A stretch of 64,000 nt of DNA from Psilocybe azurescens (taxonomy: Eukaryota > Basidiomycota > Agaricomycetes > Agaricales > Agrocybaceae). This document shows, in pieces, positions 40,155 to 52,050 of the stretch. Where the stretch lies: the NCBI GenBank assembly GCA_023853785.1, contig JAJIRX010000875.1:62001-126000 (forward strand), given 5' to 3'. Position 1 is the stretch's first letter, and every line of letters starts with the position of its first letter. The notes below the pieces were generated by a model that did not search any database, was not told the origin of the DNA, and saw only the letters and a program-made list of their open reading frames with translations. A program made the position numbers and the translations under genes.

Positions 40155-40690
40155 TATGTTTTGCATCAACTATATCACCTTGTTGAACTTCAAGTGGCGA
40201 GTGCCCTTTTATATGCAGAAAGTCATAGCGTATTCTTGGAGAACGGGTCACCAGATGGGAGGATGGCTCTGGTTGTTAAAGCAGCTCAAGGACCGCTTTG
40301 TCTCTTGAATGATGGCTGCGTTGACACAGACGGATTTAACCACTGTGTGATCCAGCTACATAGGAGTCTTTCAAGCATACGTAGCAAAATATTGAAATGC
40401 AGTCATGGTCATTCAGACTGCGGAAAAGAAAATATACAACTCTGACTTCTCGTTGATCCCCGATATTTTCCGGACTTCGAAACATTAGCCCCATGATTAT
40501 AACGGCCTTTGGATACCAAATTCTCGGGTCTCGTTTGCGGCAAGCATGCTGTCTGGTGCGATTGTATCAAGAAGATTGGACTTAACTCATGCGTCTCTTT
40601 GATGAACAAAGCGGACGCATTACGCGTTCTCCCCACACTGTCACACAAAGAAGGAGGCTGTCATACTGAAATAAGTCATGACACCCAGGC
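38558..40690. repeat. Segmental duplication, unit A (partner 49698-52050)
   Basis: The amidohydrolase gene plus about 0.5-0.8 kb of upstream DNA occurs twice in the same orientation, about 11 kb apart. Both exons and introns align, as do promoter blocks such as the GGA(T/C)GGCTCTGG-like and GATTTAACC-containing stretch at 40260-40380 versus 51690-51800. The intervening genes are not duplicated. Confidence 0.8.
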
Positions 40691-41057
40691 CGGCGACCAG
40701 CCACGCGAAGAACCAAAAATCGTCGTTGGTCGTAAGTAGCAAGCTATCAATATTATCAGTGATAATGGGTTGATTAGATTACAAAAAGAATGTTATACAA
40801 CTGTCTAGATATGGTAAAATGCACGTGATCGGTGAGTACCACAACCTGTGATATCGCGGGTTTTTAGCGGCTCCCCTTGCTCTTGAGCAACCTCAGCTAC
40901 AATCCTGTAGTACTCAAAGCCAAAATGCGCAGTATCAATCAAAAGTGACAAATTCTGTTGTAACAAATCGCGATTGTATTGATGCTGCTACCATACATAT
41001 GGACAAATCGAAGTCCCAAAAATGAAATGCGGAAAAATAGAAGACGCTACTGTTACG
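40155..41057. other. Amidohydrolase copy-1 promoter and flank
   Basis: Contains a TATA-like TTTTATAT (plus strand) at 40207-40214, about 53 nt upstream of the ATG. Blocks similar to the copy-2 upstream region extend to about 40690. No other gene. Confidence 0.5.
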
Positions 41058-42670
41058 CTATGGAGGTAGCCTCCATTTTCTTTGCTCGTCTTCATCCAAC
41101 GTTGAACTTGATGACCGCGCAGAAGGAGGAAGAGGCATATGTAAACCGATGGTTGTGTATGTCGGCGGTAGTTCTAAAATATCCCTTGTATCGGTACCAG
41201 GTTGCGAGATGACCGCCCCGCTGTCTTCATGGATCAAAATCCGACGCGAGCCTACTCCCGAGCAAGGGGCAGTTAGGGAAAGACCTGTGCTCTGCGTGTG
41301 CAAAGCACCTGGAGATGGAAAGCCATGAGAGAAGGTAGTTCTCGAGTCACAATGACTGCCGGCCTTGGATGTGATAGATACATTCCCACAGAGTGGGATA
41401 CGCCCAAGGCCTTGCTTCCCACTGTGCTGTTGTATATTGTGATGCTCAAATGGGTTAATGATCGTTCTCGACCGCCTATTTATGAGGCGTAGATTGTCTT
41501 TTTGCGTCTTCTGCGCAAAAATAATAGAATTGTGACGGATAGGGAAAAGTACGAAGGCCACCGCGGCCACCATTCCCCATATTATGGAATGGATACGGCG
41601 GGGTGTCCTTCCATCCGAATTCGATTGACTAGTGAACGTTGGAAGCGAGGATGCCGAAGACAAAGAGGATGAGGTCGACGCTCCACTGTTTGATCTATCC
41701 ATCGCAGACACCGCTGGCATGGCCTCTGGAAACTCGCCATTAGTGGTGCTGTTCTGTACCACATACGTGCTCAGGCTCAGAGGTGTAGTATCATTCGTCC
41801 CAAAAAACAGTACTTGGAGGTTGTGTTTCCCCACGGGATAGCGAGGTGTTTGTAGCAGTAATTGGCTGAACACTCCGTTGCCAATGTCGGAGCTGGAGAT
41901 GGGGTTGCTAACGGTGAAGTTGATTGGACTACCACCGTCGACCGTGTAAGACGCGAAAGATGGGGCGTGAGGTGAGCGAAAGGAGAAAGAGCCGTACAGA
42001 CCGATTGAGTAGCCTGTTGGGAAGTAATAAGGGTAAGATTAAGAAATTGGAATCTAAAATAATAGGTTAAATGGCGAGTCACCGTCGAATTCAATGTTTA
42101 GAGTAGCCCCTGGAGGTAAAGGATATGCAGATGGATTCACAGAGTTAGGGGCCAAAACGGTGACTGCAACATCTGCACTGGAATGCATGCAGTCAGCGTC
42201 CGTCATGACTTGGGGGCCACTGTACGTTATATAGTCAAACATGACAGGATTTGAGGGGGTGCCCGCAACCGATACTATAAGCTCGTGTGTTCCGTTGTGT
42301 GGAAGTCGGTCGTTAAAGCAAGAGGTACCGGTTCGAGATGCGGATGGCGCGTATGGTTTGCTCAGTGTAATACCATCGACCGTGCAGTTGAAATCTGGGG
42401 TAATTGTATTTCCCTGCGCTACTGGAAAGATTACTTCTACCAAAAGATCCTTATTTGATCACGATCAGTTTCCAGAACGAGCTATAACGGAAATGACGTG
42501 TAAATACCGGTGAACTTATAGGAAAATTGAGCTGCACCACGAGCTATGTGTAGGGTGCCATATAGCGGAGGTCCGAACTCTCCAACAATCTCCGTATTGC
42601 TACTGAGAGTCCAGCTGTCATCGTAGTAAATATCAGTGTCTGTGTCGTCCACGTATGCTGATGCAGACAT
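41058..42670 (-). CDS. Single-span transmembrane surface protein with N-terminal extracellular beta domain
   Basis: Exons 42670-42508, 42436-42083 and 42013-41058 give 490 residues without a break. The first about 270 residues form two beta-rich segments (DDSWTLSSNTEIVGEFGPP, TPDFNCTVDGITL, GSFSFRSPHAPSFASYTVDG, YPVGKHNLQVLFFG), a pattern common in agaricomycete surface proteins of unknown role. A Ser/Thr-rich stalk (residues about 295-340) leads to a transmembrane helix (IIWGMVAAVAFVLF), a basic stop-transfer segment and a cytoplasmic Ser/Pro-rich tail. There is no classical signal peptide at this ATG, so a short upstream exon could be missing. Function not recognised; a sensor or adhesion role is only an analogy. 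Confidence 0.7.
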
Positions 42671-43725
42671 TGTAAGGGCGTGCGTTTGGAAGTCCAAATA
42701 AAATTGAACTGAATATCTTTCACATAAATGTTTTTCGAAGGCTTTTCAGGAACAACGGTTACAGCCGCCATTGCGAAACGCGAGGTTCGAATGGCTCCCA
42801 TGCAACGATTTGGCACTCCGGATCCAGTTTATAATCATGCCGTCTATTTTCAATTCCATCAGGCATTATCAACGCAAAAACTAGAAATCGGCCAGAATAT
42901 ATGCGTCTCACAGCTTCGATTAACAGCTTAAAGTTGTCCGAAGACCTAACACAATCCATCGGTGTCCCAACATGTTTTCCTGGATTCGCGACGCATTCTT
43001 GGGCGAACTTAATGGCGACGTTGCCTGATCACTAAGCGCGTATGTCCACCAGGGTCCCCTTCAGCCTTGATGGACCAACCTCACCTCCTCTGAACAAATA
43101 TCAAAACCTGTACAGCCTCAGTTCGGGTTGCGCATTGACATCACAAGTCCTTTCCCATGAACAAACAGAATGAGCTGATATCAGTCACGGGCTGGGCAAT
43201 ATAGCAAATAGATACCACTTATACCACTTATGTATCATATGAAAAAACTGATGGTTGTGCAACGTTAAGCCGTCTCTGGAGGCTGCTGCAACATGCTGCG
43301 GCAATATGACCCCTGGCTAATAGAAAATTGATCACTGATCAGAACGAGTCAGAACGTCTCAATAGAAACACAAGACATAAGTATCTGGCATCCATAGTAT
43401 ATCAGTGCTCCAGAAGCGAGCCAAGGAAAAAATACCAAGTTACAGGCGTCGCAATGTTTGTGTGACAGAAGCGAATGAGGGTTTACTAGGGTGTACTTGA
43501 GTGTTGGTACTGCTTTGCATCAGGCAGATTTTGGCCGGTGTCATCAACGATATCCATTACATCATCATGATAATGATCATAAGTCGAGTTTGAGGATATG
43601 TTTCAATTCATTGTTTCAAGTAAGTTTAAATGCATACTTACTGATGTTTCTCCCGTAAGCCAGGCTATCCGTGCCGTATAGATAGCCAAATCTGGGCGAA
43701 GGGTGTATACGATTGTCGTTACAGC
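42671..43725. other. Intergenic, no supported gene
   Basis: Promoter side of the transmembrane gene and left flank of the MITE. No coding pattern. Confidence 0.5.
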
Positions 43726-44187
43726 TGCATGCATAACCCTAGGTACACGGAAAAAAATTTCTACTGCGCCTTTGCTTGTACAAACAACCGCATTTCGTAT
43801 AACCCAATGTCATTACTCCCGCCAATGTCTTCTTTCAGCATGGACTTCGGACATGAGAGAGAACATTGCTGACCTTTGAGTCCAGTCCCCATCTCTTTAT
43901 ACCCTCTTTGCAAGCCCAACGACGCCAGGGTCAATCTCTAGAATGTTGAATATTGGCTATGACATAGAGTTGATATAGACATACTGGAACGCCGGGGATG
44001 GTGAAGGCAACTCAATAGATACAGAACACAAGCAATGGAGGGCTTACACCACAGCTTGCGTCATAGCTGTCGATCCGGTTGCCACTCATGATCAAACAAT
44101 GGCGCATTCGGGCTACCAAATGTGGTTGTTTGTACAAACAAAGGCGCAGTAGAATATTTTTTCCGTGCACCTAGGGCTATGCATGCA
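43726..44187. mobile_element. MITE with about 60-bp terminal inverted repeats
   Basis: The left end (43726-43788) begins TGCATGCATAACCCTAGGTA and runs through a CACGG-poly-A-CTACTGCGCCTTTG segment to TTGTACAAACAACC. The right end (44124-44187) is its reverse complement with only about five differences. The element is 462 bp with no coding capacity, typical of a miniature inverted-repeat transposable element. TA sits just outside the CCCTAGG core on both sides, compatible with a TA target, though the inversion extends beyond it into TGCATGCA. Confidence 0.85.
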
Positions 44188-44574
44188 TCTGTAAAATCAC
44201 TCAGCACTCAGCGCCCTACAAAGATACACAACAAAATAGCATTAACGCCAGCAAGGCGATCCAAAGCCGAAAATTAAAAACAATCAAGAAGTAAAGAATA
44301 AGATAGAAGAATGAACCGAGTCAATCAAGTAAGAAAGAAAGAGACGTTAAGTTTTTGTTTTCGCACCATTATAAGACAGCCCATTATAAGACAGCGCAGA
44401 TAATGCCAAGAAAGTTCCAGGCGAGAAAAGAGAAAAAACAAACAAATAACTCTAAAGCGGGACCATTCAAACCTATGCCTCTAAGATTCATCTACCCACC
44501 CTTCTTCTAATACGGAAGGTAACAGGGCGATATTAACCTTCTAGAGTTTCAAGCCGTCTACCTTCAAACACACA
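44188..44574. other. Intergenic
   Basis: AT-rich 3' flank of the F-box/WD40/UIM gene; no gene. Confidence 0.5.
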
Positions 44575-47500
44575 TCAAACATCTTCACCACGGCTCCTCG
44601 CCTCCACCAAGCTCAACTCCAATGCAAACCGTAGATCTTCATCCATATCATCCTCGGATCCTGTATACATCCTACCAACGGCGGGGGCGAGATTCTAGAT
44701 CTAGCCGGCGTACCTGCCCGCATAGGGGAGGGGGTGGCTGCAGCAGCAACAGCAGAGAACGACGATGTCGAGCTTCCAGCGGCAGAAGCATCGCCTTTCG
44801 GCTTCAAAGGGACACTCCACGCGCTCGCCTTGAGCGACTTCGGGCTCGGGCTCCCACCGAAAGTCGAAGTCAGGGGGGGTGGCAGACGGGGATGTCTGAA
44901 CTGTGGCTTCGAACCCATCCTTGTTGATCTTGTTCTTTCTCTGGCCCTTGCCCTTGCCCTTGCCCACTAGCGACGCACTAGGACTGCTAACCCTCTTCTC
45001 TTGCTCCCTCTCCTTGCCTTTCACCGTATTCTTCTGGTCTTCAGGACTAGTGCCAGCACTCCCAGGAATAGCCGGAAAATGGTGCTCTTGGACACTCTCG
45101 TCCCTCATTTCATCAACAAAATGTCCTTCGTCGGTGTGATCATCCGAAAAATACTCTTCTCCAGCCTGTTTAGGTTCCCCACCGCGCCACGGAGGTGAAA
45201 TCTGCACCTTCTCGTTCGAACGCGACGGACCCAGGATAGACTGGCCTGACGGTGTTCTAGCAGGTCCTCTATTCATGATGGTCATTCCAAGACGAGGTCC
45301 ATACCCACGCGCACGGGGACGAATTGACGATAAAGAAGAGGACGACGAAACCGAAGGCGAAGGGCCGAACAGACTCATATCATCATTGTCGTTCTCGTTA
45401 TCCTCACTCTCCTCGAAATCACCCTCGAATACACCTTCCTCCTCATCCAATCCACCTTCCCACTCCGCCTCAATTGTTCTTGCCCTCTCAGCAGCGGCAG
45501 CGGCAGCCTCATCCCGGCTCAGCATCAAGACATACTCGACAGCCTCCACCTCGCTCAGGCCGAGACTGTCTAATCCTGCGCGATGTTCGACTTCGCGTCT
45601 CGTCAAGGTTAACGACGACGACCTCAACGCTTTCCGTTCTGCATCGAGCAGGTCTCTAGATTCCGCTATATTCTGGCGCATCTCGTATTGGCCCTAAACA
45701 TAAAGTATACAATCAGCGCTTAAGAAAAAACAAACAAGAAAGAGGATGTTCGGAGAAACAAAAATATCGACCTACCAACATACTTTGCAACTCCCGCTCC
45801 AGCTCTCTTCTTCCCATGCACACCCGTCCCAGGCGCATGCCTTCCTCTCACTCCGCCTTTACCCCCTCCCGCAGCACCTCGACCAACGACGCCCGCATGC
45901 CACGCCATAACAGTATCGCCCACACTTACAACCAACAAATCCCTCTCGGGATTAACAACGATATGTCTTACCGCCTCCCTTCCTCCTGCGGCAGCCACGC
46001 CCGCGCCGGCAGCCCACGGCCCATCAGCGGCCCCATGTGGCCCAAGTGCAAGCGCCCCGCCTGCCAATCTTCCCTGTCCCCTATCTCTACCTCTAACCCT
46101 CCCAACAGGCGACACGAACGACCTCAAATGCCCAAACGTGATCGCATCCCACACATGCGTCGTCCCGCGTGCCGAGCCCGTAACGAGCACAAGGCCGTCC
46201 CACCACAGCGCTGTGACACTGGCGCCGTCTCGATGCGCTTCGAATGTCCGCAGGGGAAGTATAGATGTCGATGTCGATGTCGAAAGGGCATGGGAGGAGA
46301 AAGCGGGAGACAGCGTATCCCAAGCATACAAGCTGACGCACCCAATGTGATCGCCTACTAGCACAAAGCTCGCGTTCTTCCTCCCAAAGTACGGCATAAC
46401 CACACTCGCAGGTCCAAAATTCGGATCACCGAACGGCGTAACATCGGCCTCGAATGACTCTTCCTCGTGGTGGTCCTCGTGCTTCTCCTCGTCGGCACGA
46501 ACACCTACATCCACACGAACCCGATAGAACAGTGGATCGTCTTCGTACGCCACTAAGAATGCCACTTTCTTCGTCTTTTCCCAAGTGTATGTCGAAATCG
46601 GCTGGATATGAAGTGCCGTAACCCTCCTCGCAGCACCGTCTACAGTCTTGAACGGACAATCGATAAAAACTTCCTTGATTTTTGGTCCTGGTGTTCGAAT
46701 TGTTGGCATCCGAATCACCTCCAACTCCAAAGGCAGATGTATGTCCGATCCACACACGTACATCCCCGCTCTCTCCTACGCCCGCCACCACACCTATACC
46801 TCCTTGCGTAGTCGAAAAGATGCTTCCGGCACGAACACATCGATCCGGTACGACCCCTCCTCCCGCCGTTACTCCCACAACACGGGATCCAAATCGATCG
46901 ACCAACATCGGGTCCGAACTCCATATGCACTTAATTTCATCTTCGCTGGCCTGAATATTTGGCATCTACGCCGGCAAATATACCAGCATCCCAGAGTTTA
47001 ACCCGCCCATCCTCGCCGGCACTAACAGCCCACCTCCCCTTCCCTTCACCGCTACCACCGCCTGACGCCGACACATCAATGAACCTCACATCCCTAACCA
47101 TGCCCTCATGTTCATCACCCAAACTGCATCTCCTCACTTGTACCCCTGTTCCCCCAGAAGCGCGAAGAGTGCCATCCATCGCGTGGGGCGCAGTGCTGAA
47201 TATCAACTCGCCAGCGCGTGTGCCCCATACCACACGCGCAGATGGAGTGGGCAATGTGTTTGAAGAAACAGGCGATGAAGGAGAGGAAGTGATGAGATCG
47301 CACGCAGTGACATTCGGCGTAAACTGCGCGTTCGGATTTCCATTCAAATTACTCCCCCTATCCCAAAATTTAGATTGCCGCCGACGCCGACGCCGAGTCG
47401 TGCACCTGCAGAAGCATCCAAATAACCTGCCAACACCCGCCCAGAAAGTGGAATGGAGCGGGCAACGATACCATATTGAATGGATGCCGTGAGAAGCGCT

Positions 47501-49287
47501 GGTGTGCCGAATCGTGTACTGGGATAAACGTAGGGCGTTGGTTGATTTTCAGACGATGTGGTTCGAGACACCGAGTTAGAAGAGGCTTGAGAGAACGAGG
47601 CTGAGGGAATGTTGGTGAGATGGATGTTCGATATCGGAGAATGGATAATGGGTGTGTGTGTTGTAGGTGTCGATCTGGAGCGACTCCAGCGGCTAGAGAA
47701 GAAGCAAAATTAGTATATATGAAGAGAGATGTATAGTCAAGTTGGTAAGAGAAAAAAATAAAGCGGTGGAAAACGGAGAAGAGAAATGGGTATGTCATGA
47801 AGTAAAAGAAAGAGATCAGGCAGATTCCAAGCGGACGTATAGGCAAGAAAAGCCTGAATGTGAGAAAGAGAAAATAGCATAGACAAAATTAGGAACGACT
47901 TGGAAGAGTCGCGCCTCAGCGAGGAATGGTAGGGACAGAGTGGGTGATCGATAGGAAATAAGAAATTAGAATGGTTAAAAATAGAATGACCTGAGTACTT
48001 GTCAGGAGAGGATATTCAAGGCCGGTATATGTGAAACGGAAGGAGTGAAAGAAAAAGATCAGTCATTTAAAAATGAATTTATGCGCAAATTAGGAAGGAT
48101 GGCGCCTAAACAAGGAACGGTAGCGACAAAGTGGGTAGATCCGCGAATTGATAGGGAACAAGCAAATTAAAGCGGTTGAAAAAATAGAAAAACATGAGCA
48201 TTCGTCATGAGACGATATCCAAGGATGGCATATGTGAAACGGAAGAAGTAAAAGAAATAAATCAGGCATTTAAAAGTGATTTTATGCGCAAATCGGAATA
48301 AATGTCAGAAAGGAAGAACAGCATATATGGAAATTAAGATCATTTCTTGAATGGGAAAAAGTCGATATATGCCCGCCTGAGAAAGGAATGGTAGCAACAA
48401 GTGCATGCAAGCGCGAATTTGATAGCGAAAGAAAACAAATCAAATGGTGAAAAAGTAGGAAAAGGAAAATGCATCAGGAGATGATATCCAAGAATATCAC
48501 ATATAAAATGAATGCAGCAGAGTAAATCCAAGTAAGTGTGTGCGCAAATTGTCACGTATGTTAGAGAGAAAGTAAAGATAAAAATCAAGAACAGCTTGGA
48601 AAGGTATAAGTGAATATATGCGCGCCTGAACGCCACACCCCGCACGTTTCATGAATATCATGCTATTCTCCGCCGGGAATGTGCGCCTGGCACTCATAAA
48701 CCGGTCTTGCAAAAGGAATAGAAGCCAAAAAAAAAAAAAAGTGGGTATATTCGACACAGAAAAGACCGAATGAAGCGTTGAAAAAGAAAATAAAACATAC
48801 CCAAACATCACATATCGCCACGCAAATTCGTCTCTCCAGCTTCTGCCTTCTTCGCGCCTGAGCAAGAGGGTTTTCCAAGACCTTGTAGAAGTCCCATACG
48901 AGGTCAGGCTTCCATGCGCCCATTTGTTAGGATTTTCAAGCTCTACATCGCTTTCGGGTGATATGCCTAGGAAGTGGCATACATAAGCACGTCGCCACGT
49001 ATTGTCCTCTTTACGTGGTGAGCAAGATACGAGGAGACGCATCCCAAGGAGAATAATGCAGGTGGCGTAAGGTAAGACGTGATAGAGGTGAGCGTCTCTG
49101 GGGGCACATCGAGCAAGATGCTCCTGCGCTGTTGAGCGTGTTCTGTGCCATCGGCGCTTTCATGTCGTACTGGCTGTTGTTGGTCGTGGTGCTGGTGAAT
49201 TCCATGTTGGGGGTTCTTTTCGGTGTCGTTTTGAAGGTTTAAGGATTTATCGTCTGTTGGATTAATTTGAGAAGGTCTGTATAGCAT
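44575..49287 (-). CDS. F-box / WD40-repeat protein with C-terminal ubiquitin-interacting motifs, several frame breaks
   Basis: Probable SCF ubiquitin-ligase adaptor. The start is ATG 49287. The F-box is ILLDVPPETLTSITSYLTPP and continues HHVK/EDNTWRRAYVCHFLG. A 1108-nt intron (48800-47693) leads to the propeller: QYGIVARSIPLSGRVLAGYL, VVWGTRAGELIF, GRWAVSAGEDGRVKLWD, VWIGH, FVLVGDHIGCVSLYAWDT and GLVLVTGSARGTTHVWD. The C-terminal half has a coiled coil (ELERELQSML), a UIM-like helix (EVEAVEYVLMLSRDEA), a disordered Ser/Lys-rich region and a final UIM (DEDLRFALELSLVEARSRGE). The protein is about 1150 residues. At least five one-base shifts are needed (near 49011, 47356, 46750, 45845 and the G7 run at 44873-44879), yet every segment is strongly coding. 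The layout resembles fission-yeast Pof10-like proteins, but that link is tentative. Confidence 0.7.
47693..48800 (-). other. 1.1-kb repetitive intron of the F-box/WD40/UIM gene
   Basis: Donor GG|GTATGT at 48800 and acceptor CTCTAG at 47693 keep phase 2. Other introns in the window are mostly 45-75 nt. It contains a 14-15-base A run near 48730 and three to four degenerate repeat units (see the repeat entry). Confidence 0.65.
47800..48650. repeat. Degenerate tandem units of roughly 190-270 bp inside an intron
   Basis: Shared plus-strand landmarks recur: ATGTGAAACGGAAG at about 48029 and 48232; ATGCGCAAAT at about 48078, 48286 and (as GTGCGCAAAT) 48540; and GCGCCT followed by an AAGGAA(C/T)GGTAG-type word at about 47911, 48103 and 48372. 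The units also resemble the end of the preceding exon (GAATTTGCG and CTCAGGCGC read on the minus strand). Confidence 0.65.
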
Positions 49288-49697
49288 ATAACTTGGGTTT
49301 AGGCGGTTATAGAACTTGTGGACGCAGGTACTCGTGGGCAACTGCGAGTGCGCTGTGTTGTGGCGGTTCAAAGTGAGTCAGTCGCCACCGGCCGAGGGTA
49401 GCGGGACGGGTGGCGCAATATTTGCTTATGCTTGTATTCGACAGTATTCGTGGTGCCGGCGGCACTGGCGAGTATCCAAATTTGGTAGAAACCAGACTCC
49501 TAATCCAGACCTACACTTATACATTTAACTACGTAACTAAAATTCGATCCAAATTCGATCCAGTAGTAATTACTAGTGACGTTAGACGCTCAAAAGAAGC
49601 CTCCAGTCATCCAGTAGGTATTGATTTTGAAATACTTACACGCTTTCCGACTGTCGCTCTGCAGTTTCTCTGACAAAGATGAAAGACTAGTCCAAGA
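49288..49697. other. Intergenic
   Basis: Divides the F-box/WD40/UIM start from amidohydrolase copy 2. No gene. Confidence 0.5.
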
Positions 49698-51273
49698 CTA
49701 ATCCTTCAAGCGGAGCACCTCAATCGCGAGACCCCTCGCGAGAGAATTATGATCCTCTGCCTTCATTGTCCGGGCCAGGTCGTTGATGAATGTAGTACCG
49801 TCCGGTATATTGATCTGAAATTAATGTAAGTGCGAGTGTCGAAGAGATTGCACATGATATAGGACTCACGAATGGATAATCAATCGAGTACATAATTCGA
49901 TCCAAGCCAATCTGGTTGATGTGGAAATCGAGAAGATCCGGTGCAAAGTTCCCAGAGGTTGTTTCAAATATGTTTGTGCGGAAGTATGTGGTAACATTCT
50001 GCTTCATCGTCAGGCCGAACGGGACCTGTCGCTTGAGCTCTATGCAATGTCTCAACCTCATGGTACAAGAGAGCTGGGAAGGATACTCACGCGTATCTAT
50101 TCTGACCAGATCCGAGGAAATCCGCTCTCCCAGATGACCAACAATGATCTTCAGCTTAGGGAAACGGCTACAATAAAAATAAACGGACGAAATTAGTACA
50201 ATCCAGTGTTCAAACAGGGAACTCATACTCAAATACACCGTTTGTACAGAGCCTGTAGGTATCCCGAGGCTGTGTATTAACAGACAATATTGCATAAATA
50301 GAGGCTTACAAACCTACCCAAGAATATGGGTCGATAAACCAGCCGCAAACTCCTGCGCTGGGCCTATCAAAAAGGGGGCATGGGCGAATGTAAGGTTAAG
50401 AATCGTCTGAATGTCGGTCCGGGGATGGAAGTAGACCGGAACGTCCAAGTCGGATACCATCTGCCAAAAGACGTCATACTCTGGCTGGTCGTAGAAGAGA
50501 AGGGTTTCTGAAATTTCCATTTATTGTTGGTTTAAGCCTAAATCATTTGTAAAGTTTAAAATAACTTACGGCCGTCGGTACCCGATTGCTGGTAGTCGTT
50601 CACCAAGGCGCCTTTAAGCGGATTGTATAACTATAGATTATCATTATAGTTGTGAGAAATTTTACCGAGAAAACCCAGTGTCTCGACAGCGCGTTTGAGT
50701 TCTAACGCTGCAGCCGTTGCATTGTGCATAGCGAGAGACGCGAAAGCTCCGAACCGCTCCGTGTTGTTCGCAATAGTTGCCGCTAACTCGTTGTTAACAT
50801 GAACGGCTAGATTCTCCGCTGTGACTGGGTCAGAAAAGCTTTGGATACATGGTTGAGCGCATGATAAGACCATCTGCATGCCGCAATATCAACTATCACT
50901 GCCGTGTGTTAACACGAACAACCCTTACAAAGTCAATATTATTTGTATCCATGCTTTGTAAGCGCTGATTGTGCACGTCGAGGAGGTTGGCTACGAGCTC
51001 GGCATTTGTACCCCCTGGTATTACTCTGCATCAATCCGAATTCTGCAATGCATATACAATTGAACATACCTTGAGCTGCCTGGCCTCCTCTTGACAATAA
51101 TTCAGTGAACAAGCATACATATTTTAAAAGATACGTACACATTTTGAAATGCGAGCTCGGGGATTGTCCAGGCCTCTTCAAATACGATTGTACCACCAGT
51201 ATCCCGGAATCGCCGCGCTTGAACGGCACTTAGGATAACTGAGAGGAATATGATCGAAGTTAGAGGCAAACAT
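49698..51273 (-). CDS. Secreted ACMSD-type amidohydrolase/decarboxylase, copy 2
   Basis: Same architecture as copy 1: leader ending LSAVQA, TIVFEEAWTIPELAFQN, a 10-nt microexon encoding AAQ, GGTNAELVANLLDVHNQRL, VLSCAQPCIQSFSDP, GALVNDYQQSGTDG, VPVYFHPRTDIQT, LCTNGVFE, KIIVGHLGERISSDL, TYFRTNIFETTSGNFAPDLL, GLDRIMYSIDYPF and a C-terminal LARGLAIEVLRLKD. Glu, two His and Asp at the expected metal positions are all kept, so the fold should be active on a small, probably aromatic, carboxylate. The body reads through all introns. Only the start is odd: the ATG at 51273 is one base out of frame with the leader, as in copy 1. Confidence 0.8.
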
Positions 51274-52050
51274 TCTATTTCCCTTCAAGTATCGCTCTGA
51301 GAGGCGACAGCTCCTTTTATATACAAAATGCTGGGATGTATTTTGGCCAAAGGGGCTTAAAAGTGGTTTTTTTTATGATTACCCTACTATTGGAACGGCG
51401 GAGACATTAAAAAAAATTATACAAGTGACAGCACAGCGGAGGAATGCTCAAATAAACTAGGCAATCAAAGACTGCCTTCCTCTCGGAAAGATAAGTTGAT
51501 AAGGAATGGCCAATTAAGGGCCAAAATTTTTGATGGTATTTCTATCTATGCCCTGCCGATGCTCCAAGAAGGCTGGACATAAATCATCAACCGCGGGTAA
51601 ATCAGGACAGATGGTCGTAACGCTATGGCGGAATGGGAGACACTTAGTAGTATTTATAAGGTGAGAAATAAAGAGGCGGGCTACCAGACGGGACGACTCT
51701 GGATGCTAAAAGCAGTACGAGACCGTTTTATCTCTTCAGTCGGCTTTACGTAAAGGCAGATCGATTTAACCGTCTAAGTGGTCCAGCTATAAGTGAACCT
51801 TTAAACACGCACAGCACCCAATCAACATCTCTTGAAAATAAATTCCCGAGAACACGGATAATTGGACCAGAGTAAGCATAAATTTTGTCCACATCATTCG
51901 AAACTGCGCAAAAGAAAAACATATATAAGCTTTGACTTGTTTGATGTTCAGCCCAGATAGTCTCCGGACCGTGATGCACCAGTCCTTGGGTTATATCGGT
52001 CATTTATGACATTCTGATACGGAAATAGGCCATGATGCCACCATCTGCCC
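49698..52050. repeat. Segmental duplication, unit B (partner 38558-40690)
   Basis: Second copy of the block. Its upstream part is longer, with an AT-rich insertion around 51350-51650 relative to unit A. Confidence 0.75.

Noticed and set aside
45816..46361. Long plus-strand ORF rich in Arg/Pro/Ser
   Set aside because: It is antisense to the WD40 exons of the minus-strand gene, where the frame has clear WD40 motifs.
46959..47492. Plus-strand ORF of 177 codons
   Set aside because: Antisense shadow of the propeller-coding region; low-complexity composition and no motif.
47370..47846. 158-codon minus ORF with Phe-rich start
   Set aside because: It crosses the acceptor at 47693. The overlapping frame gives a sensible propeller sequence and this one does not.
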